Notes under the pieces: model-generated
The model's database searches: none
What the model was told of the DNA's origin: nothing
The model's input: the letters and a program-made list of their open reading frames with translations, nothing else
Made by a program: the position numbers and the translations under genes
Part shown: positions 16,853 to 24,223 of the stretch, piece after piece
Layout: every line of letters begins with the position of its first letter
Position numbering within the stretch: the first letter of the stretch is position 1
Origin: an uncultured Mollicutes bacterium
GTDB lineage: Bacteria; Bacillota_I; Bacilli_A; Acholeplasmatales; Anaeroplasmataceae
Direction of reading: 5' to 3'
Length of the DNA: 46,007 bases
Assembly (NCBI GenBank): GCA_945923475.1
Contig: CAMELE010000014.1
Coordinates: forward strand, 1 to 46,007

Positions 16853-17509
16853 TTATCCATCGTTGTCACTTATTGTTACAAACGGCGTGCTATTTCCAAA
16901 ATAATATTTAGGAATATCATTATTCATAATCCCTGAAGCTAGCATAATTTGGTCTTCAAGAAAAGTCAATTTCTTTTGAAAAGGAATCTGAACATACACA
17001 CTCATTTTTACATTTAAAAAAATCTCATATAATTGACTATTTATTCCATATCCTTCAACATTTGTAGATATCTCACAGTCGTATGCCTTATAAACATTAA
17101 GCTTTACTGGTAACGTAATTCCATCAGAAAATAGAATATTTTTAGAAAAAAAATATCCTAATGGAATTTTCATTTTTGAAACCTTATCCTCTAAGTCATT
17201 TGATAATTCAACTATTTTATTAGATGCTGCACTTCTAATTCTTAAAGCCTTATAGGTATCCATATATGCATATGCGATATTTCCACTATCATCATACTGA
17301 AGTTTCATTAAATCCTCATTTAATGATACTGCTATTTCCTCTTCTATTGTTTTTGTAATAGCCTCTTCAAATACTTCCTGACTCTTTACCTCTACATACG
17401 ACATAACACTATCATCAAAATATGAATCAGTAAAATAGAAAAAAATGCTTACTAAAATTAAAAGGAGGAATAACCTCCTTCTTTTATACAAGAAGCGCCA
17501 AAGCTTCAT
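16853..17509 (-). CDS. yunB: Sporulation protein YunB homologue
   Basis: The N terminus has a basic stretch and one membrane helix (residues about 14-28), then a secreted-side domain. The YunB signature is present: I-P-L-G-Y-F-F near residue 100, the G-Y-G-I-N-S-Q-L-Y-E-I-F-L-N-V strand (family G-I-N-Q) and the final I-M-N-N-D-I-P-K-Y-Y-F-G. In Bacillus, yunB is a mother-cell gene needed for full spore formation. ATG 17509 lies after AAAGGA; GTG 17515 is an alternative. It overlaps yunC by 26 bases and precedes yutD, as in Bacillus. Whether this organism sporulates cannot be told from one gene. Confidence 0.82.
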   Translation of the reverse strand: MKLWRFLYKRRRLFLLLILVSIFFYFTDSYFDDSVMSYVEVKSQEVFEEAITKTIEEEIAVSLNEDLMKLQYDDSGNIAYAYMDTYKALRIRSAASNKIVELSNDLEDKVSKMKIPLGYFFSKNILFSDGITLPVKLNVYKAYDCEISTNVEGYGINSQLYEIFLNVKMSVYVQIPFQKKLTFLEDQIMLASGIMNNDIPKYYFGNSTPFVTISDNDG

Positions 17510-17780
17510 ACACACTCATTCCTTTATATGCTCCTGCCTCAATAAATTTATCAGAAACCTCATATAATGTACCATTTAACATTTCATCAAATGTTTTTAC
17601 CCCTCTGACGCTTGCGCACAAAACTCCTCTTTCCTTCATTTTATCTGAATTATAAACCTCAACGTTTAATGCGCCACACATTATAAAGCCTTTATCACTT
17701 GTAATAATTAATAAAGTAGTCTTAGGTAACTCCACTTTAATCTTTTTAAATATCGAATTATGTATTATTAGTTCCTCCAA
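17484..17780 (-). CDS. yunC: YunC-like DUF1805 protein
   Basis: A ~98-residue protein matching DUF1805: V-E-L-P-K-T-T-L-L-I-I-T, then G-F-I-M-C-G-A-L-N-V-E-V, then V-R-G-V-K-T-F-D-E-M-L-N-G and the C-terminal G-M-S-V-Y-E-A-L. Function unknown; the gene neighbours yunB in Bacillus as here. The start is a TTG at 17780 with TGGTGA before it, which gives the usual family length. A further TTG at 17846 in frame has no ribosome site. Confidence 0.85.
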   Translation of the reverse strand: MEELIIHNSIFKKIKVELPKTTLLIITSDKGFIMCGALNVEVYNSDKMKERGVLCASVRGVKTFDEMLNGTLYEVSDKFIEAGAYKGMSVYEALALLV

Positions 17781-18012
17781 AATATCACCAGTTAAGTATA
17801 TGCAAGTATTTTTATTTATAAACTCAAAAACAACCAATTTTGACAAATTTATAAAATAAAAGTAATTTATTTTAAACGATTTATATATTTTGAATTTTTT
17901 GTTAGTTTTTAATCTAGATAAAATATAAAAAATGATTATATTTAAGCTATAGAAGGATAAATTATTCCGTTATGCTTTACATAATTATCTAAATCGATTA
18001 TTTAATTATGAC

Positions 18013-18044
18013 AAAAAATTACATATACCTTCGCGTATATGTAA
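18013..18044 (-). terminator. Terminator of the long cdaA-to-L15-like operon
   Basis: TTACATATAC (18019-18028) and GTATATGTAA (18035-18044) form a perfect 10-bp stem, followed on the minus strand by TTTTTTG. Confidence 0.85.
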
Positions 18045-18053
18045 TCATTATTG

Positions 18054-19958
18054 TTATCTAATCTCTCCACCCGCAAATAAAATAGTTTTTATTGCAGGTA
18101 AGCTATAATCATCCAACTCAAAAATAAGTGGTTTAGTTAATTTACCTCTCGATAAGCATTTAACCTGACCAATATTAGATGATATAAGTTTCTTTTCCTT
18201 TAATGACTTTACCGATACAAGCTCATTTTCTTCAAAGTTCCTATCGATATCATCTAAATTAATTATTCCTTTTTTTCCTACTCTTTTATGAGTACTAATA
18301 ATTTCTGTTACCATTTCCATTATTTCATCATCAATTACTAGTTCATCTGAATCACCATTTTCTGATGCTGAATCGACAGAAGTATCAGGAATGTCATTTA
18401 TAATACGTTCTTCCTCAATCTCCTCCAAGGAAGCCTTTCTACCATTAATCTTTTTTATCAAGCCTAAAGAAAGGTTTTCATCGAATGATCTAACCTGCTC
18501 TGCTGTATTAACGTTTTCATAAGTTGGTATTTTTTTCAAGCCATTGTTATTCATCATAATATCAATTAGCTCTAATACATATTTTAGGCTCCTTGATGAC
18601 TTTACCTTAACACGCATTGGTACCATTGCATACTTTTTAGAATCAGATGTATCCTTAAAATAATATTTTGTATTCTCAAAATCAGCTGGATTTAGGGCTA
18701 AATTTACATTTAGATTTTTTCCTCTAATTGTTAACTTAGCATAGGCTACTCTTCCTTTATATATCGTTTCACATGCCCATGACATTCTTGATTTCAATTT
18801 ATAGCTTAAAAGATAATTTTTTACTATCTCATAGTATTCTCTAGCTTCCAAATTAGCCATTGAAAGCTTTGCCCTAAAAGATTTAATGTAGTTTACCAAT
18901 ACTAAAGGCATACCCGATTCTTGAGATTCTGAGGCACCATCATTTTCAATCTCATCATCCTCATCATCGTCATCTTCTTCATCATCTAAGTCCTCAATAG
19001 CCTTGATATACTCATCACCTTCAACAATGTTTTCAACCTTCTTAATCAAGCCAAGCTCTAAATTTTCCTCTAAACTCCTTTTTTCCTCAGGAATTACTGA
19101 ATCATCATATTTATCGTTAGTCTCAATACCTTCTTTTTCCATCATAATATCAATTAGTTCTAATACATATTTTGTACTTCTTGAGGATTTTACCTTAACA
19201 CGCATTGGTACCATTGCATACTTTTTAGAATCAGATGTATCCTTAAAATAATATTTTGTATTCTCAAAATCAGCTGGATTTAGGGCTAAATTTACATTTA
19301 GATTTTTTCCTCTAATTGTTAACTTAGCATAGGCTACTCTTCCTTTATATATCGTTTCACATGCCCATGACATTCTTGATTTTAAGCCATATTTCAAACA
19401 ATGTGACTTAATAATCCTATAGAATTCTCTAGTCTCATCGTTACTCATTGAAAGCTTTGCTCTAAATGATTTTAGATAATTAACCTTAATAAATGTATCT
19501 TTCTTTACAACAGTTTTAGCTATGTTCTTATTTTCATCAGCGATTATAGATTCTTCTTGCTTAGAATCTGGATCAACTAACGAATCATCAATAAATTTTT
19601 CCTCTTGTTTATTATCAACACTATCCTCAAAAACAGTCTTTTCCTCAGAAGCTGCATTAGAATCTGCTTCTTCCTCTAAGGTACTAGCCTGAGCACTGTC
19701 ATTTGTAGGTTCTACTATCTCTTTATCATCATCTTTGTTAAGTATCTCGCTAGATGACTCCTTGTCCTCTATTTTTTCAATATCATTATTAGCACTTTCT
19801 AAGGCCTCTTTACTGTCATCTTTTTTGGCCTTATCATTCTTCTTATCCTTAACACTGAGAACTATTATTCCAATAAGACATAAAATCGCAATCACTGCTA
19901 GACCAATTACAATATAAGATTGAGTTTCACTTAATTTCCATATATTCAATAAAAACAT
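18054..19958 (-). CDS. Membrane-anchored protein: two repeat domains plus a ribosomal-L15-like C-terminal domain
   Basis: 634 residues. One membrane helix (about 14-34) is followed by a Lys- then Asp/Glu-rich linker to about 155. Two copies of a ~120-residue domain follow (about 158-285 and 352-480), each with S-F-R-A-K-L-S-M, M-S-W-A-C-E-T-I-Y-K-G-R-V and Y-V-L-E-L-I-D-I-M-M, separated by a run of Asp/Glu. The last ~70 residues match the C-terminal half of ribosomal protein uL15: L-D-D-I-D-R-N-F, V-K-S-L-K-E-K-K-L-I, C-L-S-R-G-K-L-T-K-P-L and I-L-F-A-G-G-E-I. Function unknown. It is last in the operon behind ispF, 18 bases away. Confidence 0.85.
   Translation of the reverse strand: MFLLNIWKLSETQSYIVIGLAVIAILCLIGIIVLSVKDKKNDKAKKDDSKEALESANNDIEKIEDKESSSEILNKDDDKEIVEPTNDSAQASTLEEEADSNAASEEKTVFEDSVDNKQEEKFIDDSLVDPDSKQEESIIADENKNIAKTVVKKDTFIKVNYLKSFRAKLSMSNDETREFYRIIKSHCLKYGLKSRMSWACETIYKGRVAYAKLTIRGKNLNVNLALNPADFENTKYYFKDTSDSKKYAMVPMRVKVKSSRSTKYVLELIDIMMEKEGIETNDKYDDSVIPEEKRSLEENLELGLIKKVENIVEGDEYIKAIEDLDDEEDDDDEDDEIENDGASESQESGMPLVLVNYIKSFRAKLSMANLEAREYYEIVKNYLLSYKLKSRMSWACETIYKGRVAYAKLTIRGKNLNVNLALNPADFENTKYYFKDTSDSKKYAMVPMRVKVKSSRSLKYVLELIDIMMNNNGLKKIPTYENVNTAEQVRSFDENLSLGLIKKINGRKASLEEIEEERIINDIPDTSVDSASENGDSDELVIDDEIMEMVTEIISTHKRVGKKGIINLDDIDRNFEENELVSVKSLKEKKLISSNIGQVKCLSRGKLTKPLIFELDDYSLPAIKTILFAGGEIR
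18601..18794 (-). repeat. 194-bp exact direct repeat, copy 1
   Basis: This stretch is identical, base for base, to 19189-19382 in the same gene and frame. It encodes the core of the second repeat domain, from the K-L-K-S-R-M-S-W region to K-V-K-S-S-R-S. Flanking codons of the two copies differ. Confidence 0.95.
19189..19382 (-). repeat. 194-bp exact direct repeat, copy 2
   Basis: Identical to 18601-18794, offset 588 bases (196 codons), so recombination between the copies keeps the reading frame. It encodes the core of the first repeat domain. Confidence 0.95.
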
Positions 19959-19976
19959 ATATACTACCTTCCTTAA

Positions 19977-20450
19977 CTACTTTTCAACTAAACAAACACT
20001 CTCACAAGCCAAGGCCTCCCCACGGCCTATAAAGCCCATCTTTTCATAGGTTGTAGCCTTTACAGACACCTGCTCTAAACTAACATTCATAATATTTGCA
20101 ATAGATAATCTAATTGCATCTCTTATCGGACTAATTTTAATATTTTGAGAATAAATAGTCAAATCTAAATTAACTAAATGATAACCTTTTTGTAAAATCC
20201 TGTCGTAGCATTCTTTTAATATGATTTTTGAATCCATTCCCAATGTCTTATCACTATTATCGGGATAAAATGTTCCAAGATCGCCTAAGGCTAAGGCACC
20301 TAATAGTGATTCCGCAACAGCATGTAAAACCACATCAGCATCACTATGGCCTAAAAGACCAAGGTTGGATTCAACCTTAATTCCACCTAGGAATAAATCT
20401 CTATTTTCAACCAATTTATGAGTATCCCATGCATGACCAATTCTAATCAT
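19977..20450 (-). CDS. ispF: 2-C-methyl-D-erythritol 2,4-cyclodiphosphate synthase
   Basis: Forms the cyclodiphosphate in the MEP isoprenoid pathway from CDP-methylerythritol 2-phosphate, releasing CMP. The metal ligands are visible in D-T-H near the N terminus (usual D-V-H) and G-H-S-D-A-D-V-V-L-H-A (about 34-44); the C-terminal region has V-K-A-T-T-Y-E-K-M-G-F-I-G-R-G-E. Normal length at 157 aa, no truncation. Its start overlaps the ispD stop by four bases, so translation is coupled. Confidence 0.96.
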   Translation of the reverse strand: MIRIGHAWDTHKLVENRDLFLGGIKVESNLGLLGHSDADVVLHAVAESLLGALALGDLGTFYPDNSDKTLGMDSKIILKECYDRILQKGYHLVNLDLTIYSQNIKISPIRDAIRLSIANIMNVSLEQVSVKATTYEKMGFIGRGEALACESVCLVEK

Positions 20451-21088
20451 ATTAATCCCTCACTTTCTAAGTAATATTTAGCAAGCATTAAGTCGTTTTT
20501 AGTTGTAACCTTTATGTTTTTTTCATCACCTAAAACAACATTAATATCAACACCATCAAGCATACTTATATCATCTGTAAACATATCTAATGAATCCTCA
20601 TGCTTAAGTGCCGCTTCTAAAAATAATTTTGTTTTACCACCTTGAGGAGTTTGAACAGATAGTAGTTCATCTCTATTTAAGGTTTTAAAACCGTTATTTT
20701 TATCATACCTTATTGTATTTACAACCTTTGTAGCTACAAAATAAGCATCATATTTATTATTTAAGCATTCATTTATGATTCTATCACTTAATAAAATTCT
20801 AGCACCATCATGAATTAGAACTCTTTCTGTTTGAACCTCTTTAAGTCCATGTAATACACTTTCTTGCCTACACTTTCCTCCAATGACCAGCTTATATCCT
20901 AAATTTAATGCTTTAAAATATTCAAAATCATTTTCCGATACAACCAAAATAATATCACATTTATATCTTTTAAAACGTTCTAAAATATATAAATAAAGAG
21001 GCTTATTATTTATAGACACAAGCATCTTATTTTTCCCGGCATTTAATCTTTTACCAAGACCTGCCATTAATAAAATCACTGTTGTCAT
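20447..21088 (-). CDS. ispD: 2-C-methyl-D-erythritol 4-phosphate cytidylyltransferase
   Basis: Activates MEP with CTP in the isoprenoid pathway. The nucleotidyltransferase signature L-L-M-A-G-L-G-K-R-L-N-A-G-K-N-K (residues about 6-21) replaces the more usual A-A-G-x-G-x-R; the family motifs V-L-I-H-D-G-A-R-I and Q-T-P-Q-G-G follow. The 213-aa length is within the family range. Neighbours ispF (four-base overlap) and the cyclo-ligase (four-base overlap) show a tight operon. The altered first loop (M-A-G-L-G for A-A-G-x-G) is worth noting but keeps the basic Arg and Lys. Confidence 0.94.
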   Translation of the reverse strand: MTTVILLMAGLGKRLNAGKNKMLVSINNKPLYLYILERFKRYKCDIILVVSENDFEYFKALNLGYKLVIGGKCRQESVLHGLKEVQTERVLIHDGARILLSDRIINECLNNKYDAYFVATKVVNTIRYDKNNGFKTLNRDELLSVQTPQGGKTKLFLEAALKHEDSLDMFTDDISMLDGVDINVVLGDEKNIKVTTKNDLMLAKYYLESEGLI

Positions 21089-21579
21089 AAATAAATCACC
21101 TCTTTTATTTTTACATCATGCTCTTCAGCCTTAAAATCCAATACAAGCTCTTTAAATATAATAGCTAGGGTTACACCTTGATAATCCTTCAGGTATCTAT
21201 CATAATACCCCTTACCATATCCAATACGATCTAAGCTTTTATTCAAAGCTAAAGCTGGGACTATGATTAAATCAATCTTCTCCTTTGATACTTCATTACC
21301 TATTGGCTCATGGGTATTAAAAGGGCCTGGTTTAAAGCCTAGACTATGATCCTTAAAAACCATATTATAACCCTTAACTGAAGGAAATACAAAGTTAATA
21401 TTTGGATATTGCTTTTCAAGAAATAATAAATCAATCTCATCAACTAAAGGATAATAAATGCCGACAGTTTGTCCATCTTTTAAATAAGGGCATAATAGCA
21501 TATTAAGCCTTTCTTTCTGATAGCATAAGCCTTGTCTTAATTTCTTTGCTAGAATTCTAGCATCACTTTTGTTCATCAT
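21085..21579 (-). CDS. 5-formyltetrahydrofolate cyclo-ligase
   Basis: Converts 5-formyl-THF to 5,10-methenyl-THF with ATP, returning stored folate to the one-carbon pool. The family signature R-I-G-Y-G-K-G-Y-Y-D-R-Y-L (residues about 119-131), preceded by I-I-V-P-A-L-A-L-N, is unmistakable. The N-terminal basic K-L-R-Q-G-L is also typical. At 164 aa it is a compact version (usual 180-200). Its ATG overlaps the stop of the PAS/GGDEF gene. Confidence 0.94.
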   Translation of the reverse strand: MMNKSDARILAKKLRQGLCYQKERLNMLLCPYLKDGQTVGIYYPLVDEIDLLFLEKQYPNINFVFPSVKGYNMVFKDHSLGFKPGPFNTHEPIGNEVSKEKIDLIIVPALALNKSLDRIGYGKGYYDRYLKDYQGVTLAIIFKELVLDFKAEEHDVKIKEVIYL

Positions 21580-23135
21580 TTAATATCTTTATAATAAATA
21601 TAATTTGTAGAAACCTGATCAAGCAAAGCTGTTTTTAACGATTTCCTAGCCGCTTCAATTAATTGCGTAGCATTTGCAACATCACTTGAAAGTGCAATGC
21701 CCATATAAACATTTGTAGTGATTACATCACTTCCATATTTCATAGAGGCCTTTAATAGCTTATCATCCTTCTTCAATGCCCTTGATAATATATCCATTTT
21801 ACGATAGTCCGTTATAATAAATGAAAATTCAAGTCCTGATACTCGGTATATCATTCCTTCATCTACAAAATTCTTAATGATAGCCTTCATATACTCAGCC
21901 ATAACCATATTACCCATATCTCTACCATACTCATCATTTAAATCCTTAATGTTATCAATTCTAAAGGTTACAAGTTGGAATGTACGAGCCTGCTTATATA
22001 AGCTATTTATTGCAATAGCTAACTCTGAAACAGATTTTACATTATCAAGCTCTGGAATATTACTTCTTTCATAGTGGTTCGAATTAATCACATCTAAATA
22101 GCTTATTATCTCGCTTGATGATGAATCAAAAAGTCTTTTTCCTCTTTCACAAACATATATATATGAAGCTCCTACTAATAGTCTAAATCTTATCTCATAA
22201 TTTGGCTTACTGGCGGTTAATGAGGCAATAGTACTCTTATAATACTCCACCTCAGATGGATGAATAAGGCTTAAATATCTTTCATAGCTAATTGTGTTTT
22301 CATTCAAGTGAAGCATTGCAACAAATATATCATTTGCCCAAATATATCCTTTATCAATATTATAAAACATTATTGCTTCACTAGTAAGCTCAAGCTGAGC
22401 TTGGAATTTAAGTCTTATATTATCTAAATTTTCTTCATTATCCTTTAACTTAGCCTCCACATTAAGCATAGTATCTAAAGAGTGCTCTTCTCCTAGCAAT
22501 ATATGTCCCATATATTTACCATTTTCACATATTACATAATCATTTAAACTGATTATCAATGGTTTATTTTCTGTATCATATACTTTAATTTCTCTTTTTA
22601 TTACAGTAGATTTAGTTTGTTCATTTAGCATAAAAAACATTTTTCGCAAATCTTTATTACTAAATGGTTGCTCATTAACCTGGCATACACGATACATAGA
22701 ATCAAAAATAACAAAGAAATTTTGTCCTATTACCTTTTTATTATAATTAAGCATTGTATCCATAACACTTTTTGATAGCGCCTTAATCCTATCATTTTTG
22801 TCTAGCAAAATATAGATACGGTCATTCTCTACTATTTTAAGATATTCTTTATATAAGAACTTACTTGTAACGCCTTTATATCCTACCAAAAAATAAGCTA
22901 TGGCCTCTAATACAAATATTCCATAAAATACATAATCTAATATTGTTAGAATTTTTTCATTACCCTTAATCATTGGGTAAAACACAATTAAATACAATAA
23001 TGCCGCCACAATTATTGTGCCTGAAAAAACAATACGAGTAATACTAATTTTCTTTTCAAAATAGGCATCCTTAATATATATAAAAAACAAAAATACTGCT
23101 AATACTAAAATACCTATAGCAACATATAACTCCAC
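21576..23135 (-). CDS. Membrane PAS protein with a degenerate GGDEF domain
   Basis: About 519 residues. Membrane helices lie at about 2-19, 31-54 and 60-85. PAS-like regions follow (K-N-D-R-I-K-A-L-S-K-S-V-M-D-T-M-L near 110 and F-Y-N-I-D-K-G-Y-I-W-A-N near 265). The last ~170 residues have the GGDEF fold pattern: F-R-I-D-N-I-K-D-L-N-D-E-Y-G, then R-V-S-G-L-E-F-S-F where an active enzyme has G-G-D/E-E-F, then Y-M-G-I-A-L-S. Loss of the GG-D/E-E core argues against c-di-GMP synthesis; it may sense a ligand or bind nucleotide. The GTG at 23135 has AGGTGA; the longer frame does not. Confidence 0.85.
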   Translation of the reverse strand: MELYVAIGILVLAVFLFFIYIKDAYFEKKISITRIVFSGTIIVAALLYLIVFYPMIKGNEKILTILDYVFYGIFVLEAIAYFLVGYKGVTSKFLYKEYLKIVENDRIYILLDKNDRIKALSKSVMDTMLNYNKKVIGQNFFVIFDSMYRVCQVNEQPFSNKDLRKMFFMLNEQTKSTVIKREIKVYDTENKPLIISLNDYVICENGKYMGHILLGEEHSLDTMLNVEAKLKDNEENLDNIRLKFQAQLELTSEAIMFYNIDKGYIWANDIFVAMLHLNENTISYERYLSLIHPSEVEYYKSTIASLTASKPNYEIRFRLLVGASYIYVCERGKRLFDSSSSEIISYLDVINSNHYERSNIPELDNVKSVSELAIAINSLYKQARTFQLVTFRIDNIKDLNDEYGRDMGNMVMAEYMKAIIKNFVDEGMIYRVSGLEFSFIITDYRKMDILSRALKKDDKLLKASMKYGSDVITTNVYMGIALSSDVANATQLIEAARKSLKTALLDQVSTNYIYYKDIK

Positions 23136-23146
23136 AATCTCACCTA

Positions 23147-23320
23147 CTAAAAAATAAATATATAACAAATAGTCATTATCGCCGCCACAATTAAAACAGA
23201 TAAAATACCGATGATAATGTTCTTTTTATCTATTGATTCGGGCTCAATATGAGAATCAACCTTGAATAAATTTGTTAAAGGATTAAATATAATACTTATT
23301 ATTTTTTTTAAAACACTCAT
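23147..23320 (-). CDS. 57-aa single-pass membrane protein between cdaA and the PAS/GGDEF gene
   Basis: A short frame with a perfect GGAGG site six bases before its ATG, and stop TAG followed by another TAG. It reads M-S-V-L-K-K-I-I-S-I-I-F-N-P, a polar middle (V-D-S-H-I-E-P-E-S-I-D-K-K-N), then one hydrophobic helix (I-I-I-G-I-L-S-V-L-I-V-A-A-I). It lies 12 bases after cdaA and before the degenerate GGDEF gene, in the place where Bacilli normally carry cdaR/ybbR. It lacks YbbR repeats. Function unknown, but it may modulate CdaA or the GGDEF protein. Confidence 0.8.
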   Translation of the reverse strand: MSVLKKIISIIFNPLTNLFKVDSHIEPESIDKKNIIIGILSVLIVAAIMTICYIFIF

Positions 23321-23332
23321 ACTTAGTCCCTC

Positions 23333-24094
23333 CTATTTTAAGAATAATTCCAAATACTCAAGTAGTTTTTCACGATCGCTAATCTTAATCATCATGCCTT
23401 CAATCGCAATTGATATTGAGCCTGTTTCCTCTGAACAAATAATAGTCAACGAGTCAGAAACCTCAGAAATACCTAATCCGGCACGGTGACGAGAACCAGT
23501 TGTTTTATCCAAATCCTCGTGCTGAGTTAAAACATAATATGCTCCTGCACATCTAATTCTGTTACCTCTAATAATGACTGCACCATCATGAAGAGGTGTT
23601 AATGGGGTAAAAATATTAATTAGTAATTCCTTTGAAACCTCACTATCAAGAATAATAGCCTTTTGAGCATATTGGTCTAGTGAATTATGCTTTTCAATTG
23701 TGATTAGAGCACCAATCTTTTTACTAGACAAAAACATACATGCATCGGCAATTTCGTTTTTTGTTTTGTCACTTGATGATAAAAACTGCTCTATCTTAGT
23801 TTCAGATTTATGAATAGAATCTAACGCTCTTCTAACATCTGGGGCAATAATAATAACTACAAATATAGGGTACATTAGACAAACATACTTGTAGATATTA
23901 TATGCAACCTTATATCCTAGCTTATATGTTAAAAATAAAATTCCAAGCATTATAAAATAAAGCAATAATAAATTAAATGCCTTTTTATTTTTAAATGAAT
24001 ATCGCATTACTATAAAAATGATTATAAATATTAAATAGCCTTCTATAAAAAATGTGTAGTTATTTTTTAAAAAATCAAGAATAGCTGACCACAT
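23333..24094 (-). CDS. cdaA: Diadenylate cyclase CdaA
   Basis: Makes c-di-AMP from two ATP at the membrane; the second messenger controls potassium and osmolyte balance. Three N-terminal membrane helices (residues about 15-80) precede the DAC domain with L-H-D-G-A-V-I-I-R-G and G-S-R-H-R-A-G-L-G-I-S, the D-G-A and R-H-R catalytic motifs. At 253 aa it is slightly shorter than Bacillus CdaA (273). The ATG at 24094 has AGGTG; the frame extends further but without one. The usual partner genes ybbR (cdaR) and glmM do not follow; the operon instead continues with the 57-aa protein. Confidence 0.96.
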   Translation of the reverse strand: MWSAILDFLKNNYTFFIEGYLIFIIIFIVMRYSFKNKKAFNLLLLYFIMLGILFLTYKLGYKVAYNIYKYVCLMYPIFVVIIIAPDVRRALDSIHKSETKIEQFLSSSDKTKNEIADACMFLSSKKIGALITIEKHNSLDQYAQKAIILDSEVSKELLINIFTPLTPLHDGAVIIRGNRIRCAGAYYVLTQHEDLDKTTGSRHRAGLGISEVSDSLTIICSEETGSISIAIEGMMIKISDREKLLEYLELFLK

Positions 24095-24118
24095 AGTAAC
24101 ACCTGTCTTTCTTTTTTT

Positions 24119-24127
24119 ATTATAGCA
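24119..24127 (-). promoter_or_regulatory. Extended -10 promoter of the cdaA operon
   Basis: TTTGC-TATAAT on the minus strand, a perfect -10 with the TG extension, 25 bases before the cdaA start. The -35 region is weak. Confidence 0.5.
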
Positions 24128-24196
24128 AATTTTAAGTATATAATAAATAGAAAGAAAAAAGAAATTTGTCCCTGGTAAAATTCTAAAATTATTCAA

Positions 24197-24223
24197 AGAA
24201 AAAAAGAAAGGGCTCTGCCTTTC
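24197..24223 (-). terminator. Terminator of the clp-like gene
   Basis: GAAAGG (24206-24211) and CCTTTC (24218-24223) form a stem overlapping the stop codon; on the minus strand TTTTTTT follows. It separates this gene from cdaA. Confidence 0.75.

Noticed and set aside
18601-19382. CRISPR-like direct repeats
   Set aside because: Only two long copies inside one coding frame. The two 26-bp sites at 44860 and 44936 are also only two. No array in the window.
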